64,000 nucleotides of DNA from Vulcanimicrobiota bacterium. GTDB taxonomy: Bacteria > Vulcanimicrobiota > Vulcanimicrobiia > Eremiobacterales > Eremiobacteraceae. The stretch is from contig JABCYQ010000008.1 in NCBI GenBank assembly GCA_013290125.1, positions 44,673 to 108,672 on the forward strand, in the 5' to 3' direction. The notes under the pieces are model-generated. The model saw nothing but the letters and a program-made list of their open reading frames with translations, ran no database searches and had not been told where the DNA came from. The translations under genes were made by a program, and so were the position numbers. Below are positions 8,284 to 19,872 of the stretch, one piece after another (position 1 is the stretch's first letter; each line of letters begins with the position of its first letter).

Positions 8284-9236
8284 GCGGGCTGCGGAGCTTG
8301 CGGACTCTTGTGGCCGCATGGAAACCGGGCGGCGCAAGCGGTGCGGCGGATAGCGCCGGCGCGATCGCGGCGGCGTGGTCCGACGTCGTCGGTCCGGCGG
8401 TCGCTGCGCGCACTCGACCCGCCGGTGTGCGCAACGGGATCTTGACCATCTGGACGGCTGGGAGCGCATGGAGCGCCGAGCTCTCGTTCCTCGAGCCTTC
8501 CATTCTCGCGAACTTGCAGACGATCGTACCCCATGCCGGCGTGACTCGCGTGCGGTTCTCGGTCGCGAGCGGGCGCACGAAACGGCTGCTCGACGGGGTG
8601 GTCACACGTTCGCCCCAGGCGGGTCGCTTTGCGCAGTCGCGGGAATCCGCATCGATTGACGACGCGGACGCGCAACGGGATGCGACGCATGAGCAGGATC
8701 CCGAAGCGATCGTCGGTCGATTGCGCGATCGCCAGCGCTCGCTCGACGCCCGCCGCGCCCGCGAAGGATGGGCGCGATGCGCGACATGCGGCGCGTGGAC
8801 GCCACCGCAAACGGCAGGAGAGCTGCGCTGCGTGCGATGCGCCGAGGAGGAGCGCCAGTCCGCAGACCGGGCGCTTGCGCGCGCACTCGCTGATGCGCCG
8901 TGGCAGACGCCGCGCGAATTCATCGCGAACATCCCCGGAGCCGATCGCGCCGGGTATGAGCGCGTGCGGCGCCACCTGCTTGCGAGTCTCGAAGTCCAAC
9001 TGGACAACTCGCGCCGGCGCTTGCGGCGCGGTTCGCTCGAAGCCGCCGATCGCGTCGCGGCATGGACGTACGTCATGTTGATCGCGCGCAAACACAAACG
9101 CGCGGTGCCGCGCGCAGTAGTCGCCGATGTGCTCGACGAGATGTGGGCGGACGCTCTGGGATTGCGCGCAAACGCGCCGCGACGAGAGGCTCGCGCGGCG
9201 CCGTGGGAGAACAAAAAAACAGCGCGAACACGCTGA
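8280..9236 (+). CDS. dciA: DciA/DUF721-family protein with zinc ribbon
   Basis: DciA is the ancestral loader of the replicative helicase DnaB in bacteria without DnaC/DnaI. 318 aa, about twice the usual length. Residues ~1-110 look like the DUF721 fold (AWSDVVGPAVAARTRP, GILTIWTAGSAWSAELSF). A two-CxxC ribbon follows, with C167, C170, C184 and C187, then a long basic helical C-terminus (190-318). Overlaps recF by 4 nt and sits directly before gyrB, the usual place for DUF721. The added ribbon and tail are unusual. The DciA assignment is by fold and position. Confidence 0.8.
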   Translation: MSGLRSLRTLVAAWKPGGASGAADSAGAIAAAWSDVVGPAVAARTRPAGVRNGILTIWTAGSAWSAELSFLEPSILANLQTIVPHAGVTRVRFSVASGRTKRLLDGVVTRSPQAGRFAQSRESASIDDADAQRDATHEQDPEAIVGRLRDRQRSLDARRAREGWARCATCGAWTPPQTAGELRCVRCAEEERQSADRALARALADAPWQTPREFIANIPGADRAGYERVRRHLLASLEVQLDNSRRRLRRGSLEAADRVAAWTYVMLIARKHKRAVPRAVVADVLDEMWADALGLRANAPRREARAAPWENKKTARTR

Positions 9237-9248
9237 TTTCACACGTAG

Positions 9249-11312
<2,064 letters not shown>

Positions 11313-11365
11313 GCAGTGACGCCGCTTGCCATGATACGCGTGCCAGATAAGGGAAGAAGAGACGC

Positions 11366-14300
11366 GTGCGCAGGCTTCGGAAACTCGCCGCGATCCTTAC
11401 GGCGATCGCGCTTGTCGCCGCCCTCACGATCTTCTTGCAGGGTCCACGGTCATTGGCGGTCCGGGTGGCGCTGCAGGTCGCGCTCGCGACGCGGGGCCTT
11501 CACCTAGACGTCCGCGCCATCGACGTCGGCAGCGACGAAACGACGATCGACGGACTAGTCATAACAGACAAGTCGGGCGCGCAATTGTTCTCCGCGAAGC
11601 ACATCGCCATCACGTACGATCGCGGCGGTCCGTTCGCGCGCAGCAGCGATCGCGCATACGGACTGCGCCGCGTGGATGCCGTCCAGCCGGCCCTTCACAT
11701 CACCCGCTACGAAGACGGCACGTTCAACATCGCGCAGTTGCTCTCGTCAGGTCCGGCCGCTCAACCGCCGGCACAGACCGGACCGCCATTTCGCGCGGTC
11801 GTGCAGATATCAGATGGCCTCGTCGTCTTCGCCGATCCGAGCTCGGTGGACCCACGCGGGCGCAAGTTCCGCGTCGTCAGCGTCAACGCGACCGTCGACA
11901 TCGACAAAGGAAGAAACACGCACGGCGACCTCACGGCACTCTTCGACGACTTCGCGGGCGGCAGCGCGGCGCACACGACGCCGATCCGCGCGAAACTCGT
12001 CGAAGACGACCGATCGCAGTTCGCGCTCGCGTCGCTCGCCGCGCCGGATCTGGATTTCGTACCGATCGTCGACGGTCTCGTGTCGACGCGCGACTTCGCG
12101 TTGCATGCAGGCACGGCTGACGTAGAGCTGCGCGCGTTCGACGCAGGGTACGATCCAGCCGTGGGTCCGCAGTGGCGGTTGAGCGGCGAAGGCGCGGTGC
12201 ACGGCGCGCGGCTGACGGTCTTACCACTCGACGTGCCGCTGCGCGATGTGAACGGTCGCGTGCGGTTCGATGGCGGCCGGCTCAGCTTCGTGCAGACGAG
12301 CGGATCCGCGGCCGGCATCCCGATCGCGATCGACGGCGGCTTGCAGTTGATCGGCGACGTGACGCTGTCGATCGGCGCGTCATTGGAGGCCGACGCCGCA
12401 CAGCTTCGCCGTCTGTTCAAGGTGGCAAACGATCTGCCGCTGCACGGCGATGTCGCGGCGCACGTCTTCGCCACCGGCCCGCCATCCGACGTCCACGTGC
12501 GCGCCGCTCTCCGCGCGCCGGACTCTGTGTCGTATCAAGACATCTCGCTCGCGGATTTCGCGGGCGACATGTACTATGCTGACGGTCATGTCACACTGAC
12601 ATCCATCGACGGGATCTACGACGGCGGAACCGTTCACGGCGGCGGCGATATCGAGGTCTCCCAAGACGGATCGCCGACCGAGCTCGCGCTTGTGGGTCGC
12701 ATACCGGCGGCCGGACTTCCGATCGTCGCCAATCTCAATCCGTCGGGCGACGCGAGCGCGATCGCCTCGTTCAGCGGCCCGCTCGCGAGTCTGAGCGGCG
12801 AGGGCTACGCGCAAGTGACCGGCGGTGACGGCGTCGGAATCCGCACCGGGGTGCAGGCGGGACCACAGCGATTCTCAGCAGGCGCGCTCGTGAAGGGGGC
12901 GGACGGCGGCGAACTCATGCTCGAAGCCGGTATCGATAGACCGCCGTCGGGCCTTCGCACGATCGAAGGCGTCGCGCTGGCGCGCGGCATCGTTCTCGAT
13001 CTCCGTGAAGGATCGCACGCGCTTCCCGGCGTGGGCGGTTCGATCGCGCTGCCCTCGATCGCCGCGACGCTCGACGGCGCTGCGTGGCTCGAAGGTCCCG
13101 AAGCGGCGCCGCGCCTCGGCATCGATCTACTCGCGAATGGGCTCGTCGTCGCCGGTTACAGGCTCGGCGAAGGGCACGCGATCGCGACGGGATCAGCGGG
13201 ATCGATCCGCGTCGCTCGTCTGTCATTCGATGGTCCCGACGGTTCGCTCACGGCGAGCGGCTTCGCATCTGCGTCGCCGTCCGCCGGAAAGTATGCGCTC
13301 GCGCTGCAAGGCTCCGGCTCGACGGACATCGCGTCGCTCCCTGGTCTACCGGCCGCTCTGCGCGCGCGCGGCCGGAGCGAAGCGAGCTTTGACGGCGTCA
13401 TGTCTGGCGGACGCTGGACGATGAGCGGCGACGCGAACAGCGCGGACGCGACCGTGGCCGGCGTTCCGGTGCGCACACTTGATGCGACGATGACCGGCGG
13501 CGGCGGATTGCCGACGCAGGTCTTCGCAGCGACCGCAAATGCCGCCGGCGGCGCCGTCGCGGCGACCGGCACGCTTCCGCACGGCGGCGCGAACGCGGAA
13601 ACGTTGGCGGTCTGGGCCGACGCGCTGGACCTGCGCCAGATGAAAAGCCTCGGCGTGCCGTTGTCGGCGGGATCCGCGACAGCGTTCGCGCAGATCGGCG
13701 GATCGATGAACGCGCCTAAAGCTTCGGCGCAAGCCGCCGTCAGCGGAGGCCGCTACAGATCCGTGCCGATCTCCGGCGATGTCGACGTGCAGTACGGCGG
13801 CGGCACGTTGACGGCACGCGCGGGCCGCGTCGCGTACGCGGGCAACCGCGTCGAAGTGAACGGAACCCTCGCCGACCTTGCCGGCGGCGCGCCGCTCGCA
13901 TCCGACCCGCTCGACGTGCACGCGACGATGCGCGTCGGAGATCTCGGCGGTCTATTGAACAGTTACTTGCCGCGCGCCGCGACGTTGACCGGCGTGGTCG
14001 GCGGCGCCATGCGATTGCGCGGCACGCTCGGCTCTCCGTCCGTCGACGGCGCGATCGATTCGGATGGAGGAACCGTACGCGGCGTCGCGTTCAACGATTT
14101 CCACGGCGACGTCCACCTCGAGCACGGCATGCTCGCGCTGCAGAACGGCCAAGTCCAATTCGGATCTTCGCTCATCACGCTTTCGGGCGAGGTCTCACCG
14201 TCGGATATCCACGTCCGTTCCACGAGCCCGCACGTCGATCTATCGGATTTCAATGATTTCTTCGACGGCTACGACACGCTCGACGGCGTCGGAAGCTGGA

Positions 14301-16591
14301 GCATCGCATTCACATCGAGTCCGGCGACGGTCGCGGCGAACGGGCGCATAGATTTCAACGGAGCCGCGCTCGCCGGTTACCCGCTCGGCGTGGTGGACGC
14401 GACGTTCGCGAGTTCGAAGAACGAGCTGCTAGCGACCTTGCGTCAACGCGGTCCGGCAGACAACGCGCAGCTGGCCGGCAGCGCATCCTTCGACGCTCGC
14501 CGCGCGGGATTGCCCGACTTGGCCGACGCCCGATTCGACGTCCACGGCGGTGCGACCGGCGTCGATCTCGGCATCGTCATGCCGTTGATCCGTCACGAAG
14601 ACATCGGTTTGACCGGCAGTTTGGACATCGCGGGTCAACTGCGCGGCCGGCTCGCGCACCCGTCGGCGATCGCGACGTTTGCGTTGCGCGACGGACATCT
14701 CGGCAAGCTGGCGATCAACGCCTTGAGCGGGTCGCTGGAGAGCGACGGCAGTTCGTTCGGTCTGACCGACGCGCATCTGCAGTTGCCGTTCGCGCAAGCC
14801 GCCGGGTCGGCGCAATTCGGTCCGGGCGATCGCATCGTCGGGTCGGCGGGTCTCGATACCCAAGACCTCGGAAAAGTAGCCGCGGCATTCGGTCAGCCCG
14901 GCATCGTCGAAGGTGCGGCGAAGATGTCGCTGAGCGTCGGCGGCACGTATCGCAAGCCACGCGTCCAGGCCGTTGTCGCAGGCGGCGCGGGTTCGCTGCT
15001 CGGCGTTCGCTATGACAGCGTGAGCGCGAACGTCGACTTCCAACCGGGCGAGCTCGACGTGAGCGACGCGCGTCTGGCGTTCGCATCGAAACGCGGCGCG
15101 CTGACGCTTGCGGGAACGCTGCCGCTGCAGCTCAAGCCGTTGGCCCTCGGGCCGAAGAACAAACCGATCAACCTCCGCCTCACGGCGGATAACGTGGATC
15201 TCTCCGCTTTCGATCCGCTCACGAATCGTTATGCGACGCTCACCGGCACGCTCGTGGCGACGGCCTCAGCGACCGGACTCGCAGGCAATCCTGTGCTCGG
15301 CGGCTCCGCGACGTTACGCGGCGCATCCGTGCACTCGCCCCTGGAGACGGTGCCGCTGACCGACCTGGCGGCAGATCTTGCGCTCGCTCAAGATACCGTA
15401 ACGCTCTCGCATTTCCGCGGATCGCTCGGCTCCGGCGACGTGGTCGCGAAGGCATCGGCGCACGTCGTGCCGGCGGTAGGTCTCCGTTCGAATCCCGGCT
15501 TTCAATACTCCGGAACGATTGCGCTCAATAGCGCGAATGTCAACGTGCCGGGTTGGATCTCCGGCACGCTGAACGGCAATTTCAGTCTGACGAAGTCCGG
15601 TGTGAATCCGTATCTCGACGGCACGATCACGGCAAGCGACGCGCTGGTACCATTTTCGGCGATCTACACGCTCGCCACCGCGTTCGGTCAAGGATCGTCT
15701 GCACCGAGCGCGCCCGGACCGGTACCCGGCGTTCCAAAACCGCTCCCGGGCCGCACGGTCGCGTATGCGGGCAGCATCTACGGCGGCGGTTTTCACTTGG
15801 TGTCGAGCGAGGCGCCCGCGACTCCGAAACCATCTATACTTTCGTTGCCAACGATGCACCTCAACGTCACCGCCGCGGCGGGAAAGCGCGTCCGCATAAA
15901 AGGCGGCGCTATCGATCTCACGGCGGCGGGCAAGCTGAAGATCGGCGGTCGCTTGAGCGCGCCGACGCTTGACGGATCGTTCTCGTCCACTCGCGGTCAG
16001 GTGACGTACTTCGACACCGTGTTCCGCATCGACAGCGGTACCGTGACGTTCGATTCGTCGCAAGGACTCTTGCCGTCACTCGATGTGAGGGCGACGACGA
16101 ATACCGGCGGTTCTCAGATCACGCTTGCGATCAGCGGTCGCGTGGACCGCTTGAACACCGAGATGTCGTCCAATCCGTCGATGTCGCGCGACGAGATCGC
16201 GGCGACGCTGCTTCACGCGTCGGTCGTGACCGGGTTGACCAGCTCGCCTTCGCAAGCGCAGTCTGTTCTCACCGGCGAGGCGCAGGCGTACTTCAACGCC
16301 CAGCTCACGCGCAGCTTGCTCTTCCCGCTTGAGTCGTATCTCGCTGAAACGCTCGACATCGAGCAGATCAATTTCATCTTCGATCAAAACGGACAACCGG
16401 CGATCGAGATCCGCAAGCTGTTCACGCCCACGATATACGGCATCTACCGTTCGACCGTGAAACTCCCGGTGACGCAGTCGTTCGGCGTCGCCTATCTCTT
16501 GCGCGACACAACATCCTTAGAATTTCTGCAGACGCAATCGCCGACCGGCGTGTCGACTGCGACGATGGACTTGAGTTTCACGTTTCATTAG
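11366..16591 (+). CDS. tamB: TamB/AsmA-like giant envelope protein (DUF490 C-terminus)
   Basis: 1741 aa, one N-terminal membrane anchor (about residues 6-25) and then a long, repetitive periplasmic part rich in beta strands. TamB-like proteins form hydrophobic grooves that bridge the inner and outer membranes and take part in barrel assembly and phospholipid transport. The last ~250 residues resemble the TamB/DUF490 domain: SMSRDEIAATLLHASVVTG, then FPLESYLAETLDIEQINF, ending in SFTFH, a barrel-interacting type of tail. GTG start with GGGAAGAAGAG upstream. It lies directly before bamA, supporting an Omp85-partner role. The many ORFs in other frames across it are shadows. Confidence 0.88.
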   Translation: MRRLRKLAAILTAIALVAALTIFLQGPRSLAVRVALQVALATRGLHLDVRAIDVGSDETTIDGLVITDKSGAQLFSAKHIAITYDRGGPFARSSDRAYGLRRVDAVQPALHITRYEDGTFNIAQLLSSGPAAQPPAQTGPPFRAVVQISDGLVVFADPSSVDPRGRKFRVVSVNATVDIDKGRNTHGDLTALFDDFAGGSAAHTTPIRAKLVEDDRSQFALASLAAPDLDFVPIVDGLVSTRDFALHAGTADVELRAFDAGYDPAVGPQWRLSGEGAVHGARLTVLPLDVPLRDVNGRVRFDGGRLSFVQTSGSAAGIPIAIDGGLQLIGDVTLSIGASLEADAAQLRRLFKVANDLPLHGDVAAHVFATGPPSDVHVRAALRAPDSVSYQDISLADFAGDMYYADGHVTLTSIDGIYDGGTVHGGGDIEVSQDGSPTELALVGRIPAAGLPIVANLNPSGDASAIASFSGPLASLSGEGYAQVTGGDGVGIRTGVQAGPQRFSAGALVKGADGGELMLEAGIDRPPSGLRTIEGVALARGIVLDLREGSHALPGVGGSIALPSIAATLDGAAWLEGPEAAPRLGIDLLANGLVVAGYRLGEGHAIATGSAGSIRVARLSFDGPDGSLTASGFASASPSAGKYALALQGSGSTDIASLPGLPAALRARGRSEASFDGVMSGGRWTMSGDANSADATVAGVPVRTLDATMTGGGGLPTQVFAATANAAGGAVAATGTLPHGGANAETLAVWADALDLRQMKSLGVPLSAGSATAFAQIGGSMNAPKASAQAAVSGGRYRSVPISGDVDVQYGGGTLTARAGRVAYAGNRVEVNGTLADLAGGAPLASDPLDVHATMRVGDLGGLLNSYLPRAATLTGVVGGAMRLRGTLGSPSVDGAIDSDGGTVRGVAFNDFHGDVHLEHGMLALQNGQVQFGSSLITLSGEVSPSDIHVRSTSPHVDLSDFNDFFDGYDTLDGVGSWSIAFTSSPATVAANGRIDFNGAALAGYPLGVVDATFASSKNELLATLRQRGPADNAQLAGSASFDARRAGLPDLADARFDVHGGATGVDLGIVMPLIRHEDIGLTGSLDIAGQLRGRLAHPSAIATFALRDGHLGKLAINALSGSLESDGSSFGLTDAHLQLPFAQAAGSAQFGPGDRIVGSAGLDTQDLGKVAAAFGQPGIVEGAAKMSLSVGGTYRKPRVQAVVAGGAGSLLGVRYDSVSANVDFQPGELDVSDARLAFASKRGALTLAGTLPLQLKPLALGPKNKPINLRLTADNVDLSAFDPLTNRYATLTGTLVATASATGLAGNPVLGGSATLRGASVHSPLETVPLTDLAADLALAQDTVTLSHFRGSLGSGDVVAKASAHVVPAVGLRSNPGFQYSGTIALNSANVNVPGWISGTLNGNFSLTKSGVNPYLDGTITASDALVPFSAIYTLATAFGQGSSAPSAPGPVPGVPKPLPGRTVAYAGSIYGGGFHLVSSEAPATPKPSILSLPTMHLNVTAAAGKRVRIKGGAIDLTAAGKLKIGGRLSAPTLDGSFSSTRGQVTYFDTVFRIDSGTVTFDSSQGLLPSLDVRATTNTGGSQITLAISGRVDRLNTEMSSNPSMSRDEIAATLLHASVVTGLTSSPSQAQSVLTGEAQAYFNAQLTRSLLFPLESYLAETLDIEQINFIFDQNGQPAIEIRKLFTPTIYGIYRSTVKLPVTQSFGVAYLLRDTTSLEFLQTQSPTGVSTATMDLSFTFH

Positions 16592-16797
16592 AACTTAGTC
16601 CATTCGGCGTCGGCAGGACTGCGTCCGAAGCGCTCGCGATGGAGGAAAATGAGCACCTCCATGCCAACGAAGGCGCGAGTCTATCGGCTCGCAATCGCGG
16701 CCATCATGCTCCCATGGGCGGTGGAATCACCGGCTGCAGTCGCGGCGGTCGAGCCGTCCATGCTCTCATCGACACATCGTTCAGGAGCGCACCACCC

Positions 16798-19032
16798 TTG
16801 GCATTTGCCCTTCGATTCGCTGGCGTCGTGCTCTTGGCCGCCGTCGTCGCGTTTGCCGCTGCTCCGCAACTCCTCACCGCGGCGCCCCAACCGATAGTCA
16901 CGGCGATTAACGTGCGCGGCAACGCGCATGTTCCGATCGACCGGATAGCCGCCGTGATCCGCTCGCAGGCCGGTCTGCCGCTCGACCCCAAACAGGTCGC
17001 CGCAGACCAAGCCGCGATCCTCAGCCTCGGCTACTTCACGGACGTCAAAAGCGACGTGCGGCCCACGCCGGGCGGCGTCAGCCTGAACTTCATCGTCATC
17101 GAAAATCCCGTCGTCTCGAAGATCGTGTTCAACGGCAACCAGCATGTGACGAACGACATCTTGAGCGCGCTCATGGACACCACGGTCGGCGCAGTGCTCA
17201 ACACCAACACGCTGCGCGATGACGTCACGAAGATCAATTCCTACTATGACAAACTCGGCTACGTCGGCACGCGGCACGTCAAGAACATCGCGATCAATCC
17301 GGGCGGCACGGTCACGCTCGACATCCAAGAAGGCGTCACCGTCACCGCGATCGTCTTGACCGGCGATTCCGTGCTGCCGCCGCCCACGATCCTGAACGTG
17401 ATGAAGACCAAGCAGGGCAGCGTGTTCTCGCAGCAGACGTTCGATTCGGATCTGCAAGCGATCTCGAAGTTGTATACCGATCTCGGCCTGAACGTCACGT
17501 TCGACAGCAACACCGGGCCGGATCCAGCGAAGCCGGGCGCGGTGGATGTCTCGCTCTGTGAAGTGCGCGTCGGCGCCATCGAGATCGCCGGCAACTCCAA
17601 GACAAAAGATTTCGTCATCCGCCGGTTGCTGCGCATGCGCCCGAGCGATCTCATCACGGAGTCTCGGCTCAAGCGCGACTACGAGCTCATCAACAACACG
17701 CAGTTCTTCAAATCCGTCGACCTTTCGACCAAACCGTTCGGCGACAAGTGCGGCTATGTGACGCTCGTCTGGACTGTCGTCGAGCAGCGCACCGGCACGG
17801 CAAGCGTCGGTGTCTCGTACGGCGGCGGCGGCCAGTACGGGCAAGGGCTCTCCGGCAACCTCGGCTATTCTGAAGCGAACATCAACGGCACGGGCAACGG
17901 CGCGCAAGTCTCGCTGCAGCGCGGACTGCACGTCAGCGATGTCACATTGTCGTTGAGCGTTCCGTACGTGCATAAGTTCAAGCCGGATTCGGCGTCGTTC
18001 AGCATCTTCAACAACGTCGTCAACGAACAACCGTATCCCGTGTACAAGGAACCGGGAAACAATCCGTTCTTCACGATCACGCCGCAAGTCGGCGCCGTTT
18101 CGCAGAGCAGCGGCGGCACGACCGGCTCACCGGGCGGCCCGTGCGCCGCGAACTCCTCGCCATGCACGAGTCAGTTCGCGCTCTACAGCACGCGACAAGC
18201 CGGCATCTCGATCGGGCTCGGACACCCGATCGCCGACTACACGCGCATGTCGTACGGATTCAGCGCGACGCGGCTCTCGCAGGCCTTCGCCGCCAGCGGT
18301 TTTCCGCAGCAATTCCTCGACTTGCGCGGCGCGGTCGTCTCACCGACTCAGTCGAGCGGCATCGTCGGTGGGGCCGCAAAGCCGGGTTCGTCGCGCCTCT
18401 TCTCGTTCAACGCAGGTCTGTTCCGCGACGACCGTGACGATCCGCTCAGCCCGCGTTACGGCGGCACGTCGAGCCTATCGTCCGAATGGTCGTCGAAGAG
18501 TTTCGGCTCCGACTTCAACTATACGAAGACGGACTACGACCTCACGAAGTTCTTCCCGGTCCGCCATCACTCGACGCTGGCGCTGCATTTCAACTACGGG
18601 TTGTCGAGCGGCGGCGCGTCGCTGCCCTACAACGACCTCTTCAGCTTGACCGATCAACAATTGCGCAATACGACGTTCGTCTTCTACGGCGACCGCGAGT
18701 TGCTGGGGCAAGCCGAATTGCGCATCCCGGTCACGCAAGACAGGAAATTCACGGTAGCATTTTTCGCCGATTCCGGCGACGTACCGTATGTGAGTCCGGT
18801 GGTCGGCCCGCAGCCGTCGCCCACGCCGATACCGCGATGCGGACCTCACTGCCCGCCGGGACCGCCGCTCACTCCCACGACCACCTACGTGGAAGCTCCC
18901 TTCCACATGAAATTCGATTTCGGCTTCGGCATCCGCGTCCAGACGCCGATCGTGCCGCAGCCGATCCGGATCGACTTCGCATTCGGCCAGGGCGGCCATC
19001 ACGTGTCGTTCGGCCTGAGCCAATCGTTTTGA
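16798..19032 (+). CDS. bamA: Outer membrane assembly factor BamA (Omp85)
   Basis: Inserts beta-barrel proteins into the outer membrane. About 744 aa from the chosen TTG. It has a signal peptide (FALRFAGVVLLAAVVAFAAA), then several POTRA domains (INVRGNAHVPIDRIAAVIRS, IVFNGNQHVTNDILSALMDT, IVLTGDSVLPPPTILNVMKT, IEIAGNSKTKDFVIRRLLRM) and a 16-strand-type barrel with LFRDDRDDPLSPRYGG, ending in SQSF. Start: the longest frame opens at an ATG at 16639 without a ribosome site and adds 53 implausible residues; TTG 16798 has AGGAG 10 nt upstream and begins at the signal peptide. Neighbours tamB and ompH support the call. Confidence 0.94.
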   Translation: MAFALRFAGVVLLAAVVAFAAAPQLLTAAPQPIVTAINVRGNAHVPIDRIAAVIRSQAGLPLDPKQVAADQAAILSLGYFTDVKSDVRPTPGGVSLNFIVIENPVVSKIVFNGNQHVTNDILSALMDTTVGAVLNTNTLRDDVTKINSYYDKLGYVGTRHVKNIAINPGGTVTLDIQEGVTVTAIVLTGDSVLPPPTILNVMKTKQGSVFSQQTFDSDLQAISKLYTDLGLNVTFDSNTGPDPAKPGAVDVSLCEVRVGAIEIAGNSKTKDFVIRRLLRMRPSDLITESRLKRDYELINNTQFFKSVDLSTKPFGDKCGYVTLVWTVVEQRTGTASVGVSYGGGGQYGQGLSGNLGYSEANINGTGNGAQVSLQRGLHVSDVTLSLSVPYVHKFKPDSASFSIFNNVVNEQPYPVYKEPGNNPFFTITPQVGAVSQSSGGTTGSPGGPCAANSSPCTSQFALYSTRQAGISIGLGHPIADYTRMSYGFSATRLSQAFAASGFPQQFLDLRGAVVSPTQSSGIVGGAAKPGSSRLFSFNAGLFRDDRDDPLSPRYGGTSSLSSEWSSKSFGSDFNYTKTDYDLTKFFPVRHHSTLALHFNYGLSSGGASLPYNDLFSLTDQQLRNTTFVFYGDRELLGQAELRIPVTQDRKFTVAFFADSGDVPYVSPVVGPQPSPTPIPRCGPHCPPGPPLTPTTTYVEAPFHMKFDFGFGIRVQTPIVPQPIRIDFAFGQGGHHVSFGLSQSF

Positions 19033-19072
19033 ACGCAACAGATCACTCATAAGGATGGGTTGAACAGAACGT

Positions 19073-19870
19073 ATGACGCACTTACGGTATGTCTGCGCCG
19101 CCGGCATCGCTGCGGCGGTCGCGCTGTTCGCAGCGCCGCAGGCGCTCGCCACCGACATCTCTGACGTCGGCTTCGTCGATCAGAGCGCCATCGGCGACTT
19201 GCCGCAGTTCCAGGCAGCGCGACAGCAATTCACGCAATACCAACAGGCGGTGAACGCGCAGTTCCAATCTGCTATCCGCGGCAAAAATCCGTCCGATCAG
19301 CAGGCCATCTCCGCTCAGTTCCAACAGAAAGTCGTGGCCGAACAGCACCAGCTCTTCGATTCGCTGTTCGCGCGCGCGCAAACCGCCATCGCCGAAGTCT
19401 CCGCGAACAAGAGCCTCAACGTCGTCGTCGACAAGTCTATCGTCATCTACGGCGGCATGGACATAACCAAAGATGTCGTCGACGCGATCAATCAGCCCGG
19501 TCCGATCGTGCCGCCGGTCAATTCTCCGGCGCCGTCCGAGATCGGATTCGTCGACCAGCAGCAGATCGACGCGCTGCCGAAGATGAAGGCGGCCAATGAC
19601 ACGTTCATGCAAGACCGGCAGCAGCTCCAGTCGCAGCTGACACAAGCGCTCGCCGGCAAAACCGACGCGGAAAAACCGGCGATCATCCAGTCATTCAATC
19701 AGAAGCTGAACGACGACCAGAAGAGCGTCATCCAACCGCTGGTCGACCAGACGACAAAAGCCATCTCCACTGTCGCCAAGAGCAAGGCCCTGCTGCTCGT
19801 CGTCGATCAAGCGAGCCGCGTATACGGCGGCACCGACATCACGGCCGATGTCTTGAAGGCTCTTCAATAG
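19073..19870 (+). CDS. Periplasmic OmpH/Skp-like protein with two tandem domains
   Basis: 265 aa with a cleavable signal (AAGIAAAVALFAAPQALA). OmpH/Skp chaperones hold unfolded barrel proteins in the periplasm. Here two Skp-like units are joined: unit 1 (about 30-140) and unit 2 (about 158-265). Both begin GFVDQ..I..LP, have a Gln-rich helical middle and end with a VVDxxxxxYGGxDITxDV block. Single-domain Skp is usual, so this is an internal duplication. It is the first of three consecutive OmpH-like genes between bamA and lpxD. Confidence 0.85.
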   Translation: MTHLRYVCAAGIAAAVALFAAPQALATDISDVGFVDQSAIGDLPQFQAARQQFTQYQQAVNAQFQSAIRGKNPSDQQAISAQFQQKVVAEQHQLFDSLFARAQTAIAEVSANKSLNVVVDKSIVIYGGMDITKDVVDAINQPGPIVPPVNSPAPSEIGFVDQQQIDALPKMKAANDTFMQDRQQLQSQLTQALAGKTDAEKPAIIQSFNQKLNDDQKSVIQPLVDQTTKAISTVAKSKALLLVVDQASRVYGGTDITADVLKALQ

Positions 19871-19872
19871 CC

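Noticed and set aside
16649..16897. 82-aa ORF with a good ribosome site as a separate gene
   Set aside because: After ~40 residues the composition becomes noise and it overlaps the bamA signal peptide; kept only as a finding.
16681..18087. 468-codon minus-strand ORF opposite bamA
   Set aside because: Antisense to POTRA-coding sequence; no motifs and shadow-like composition.
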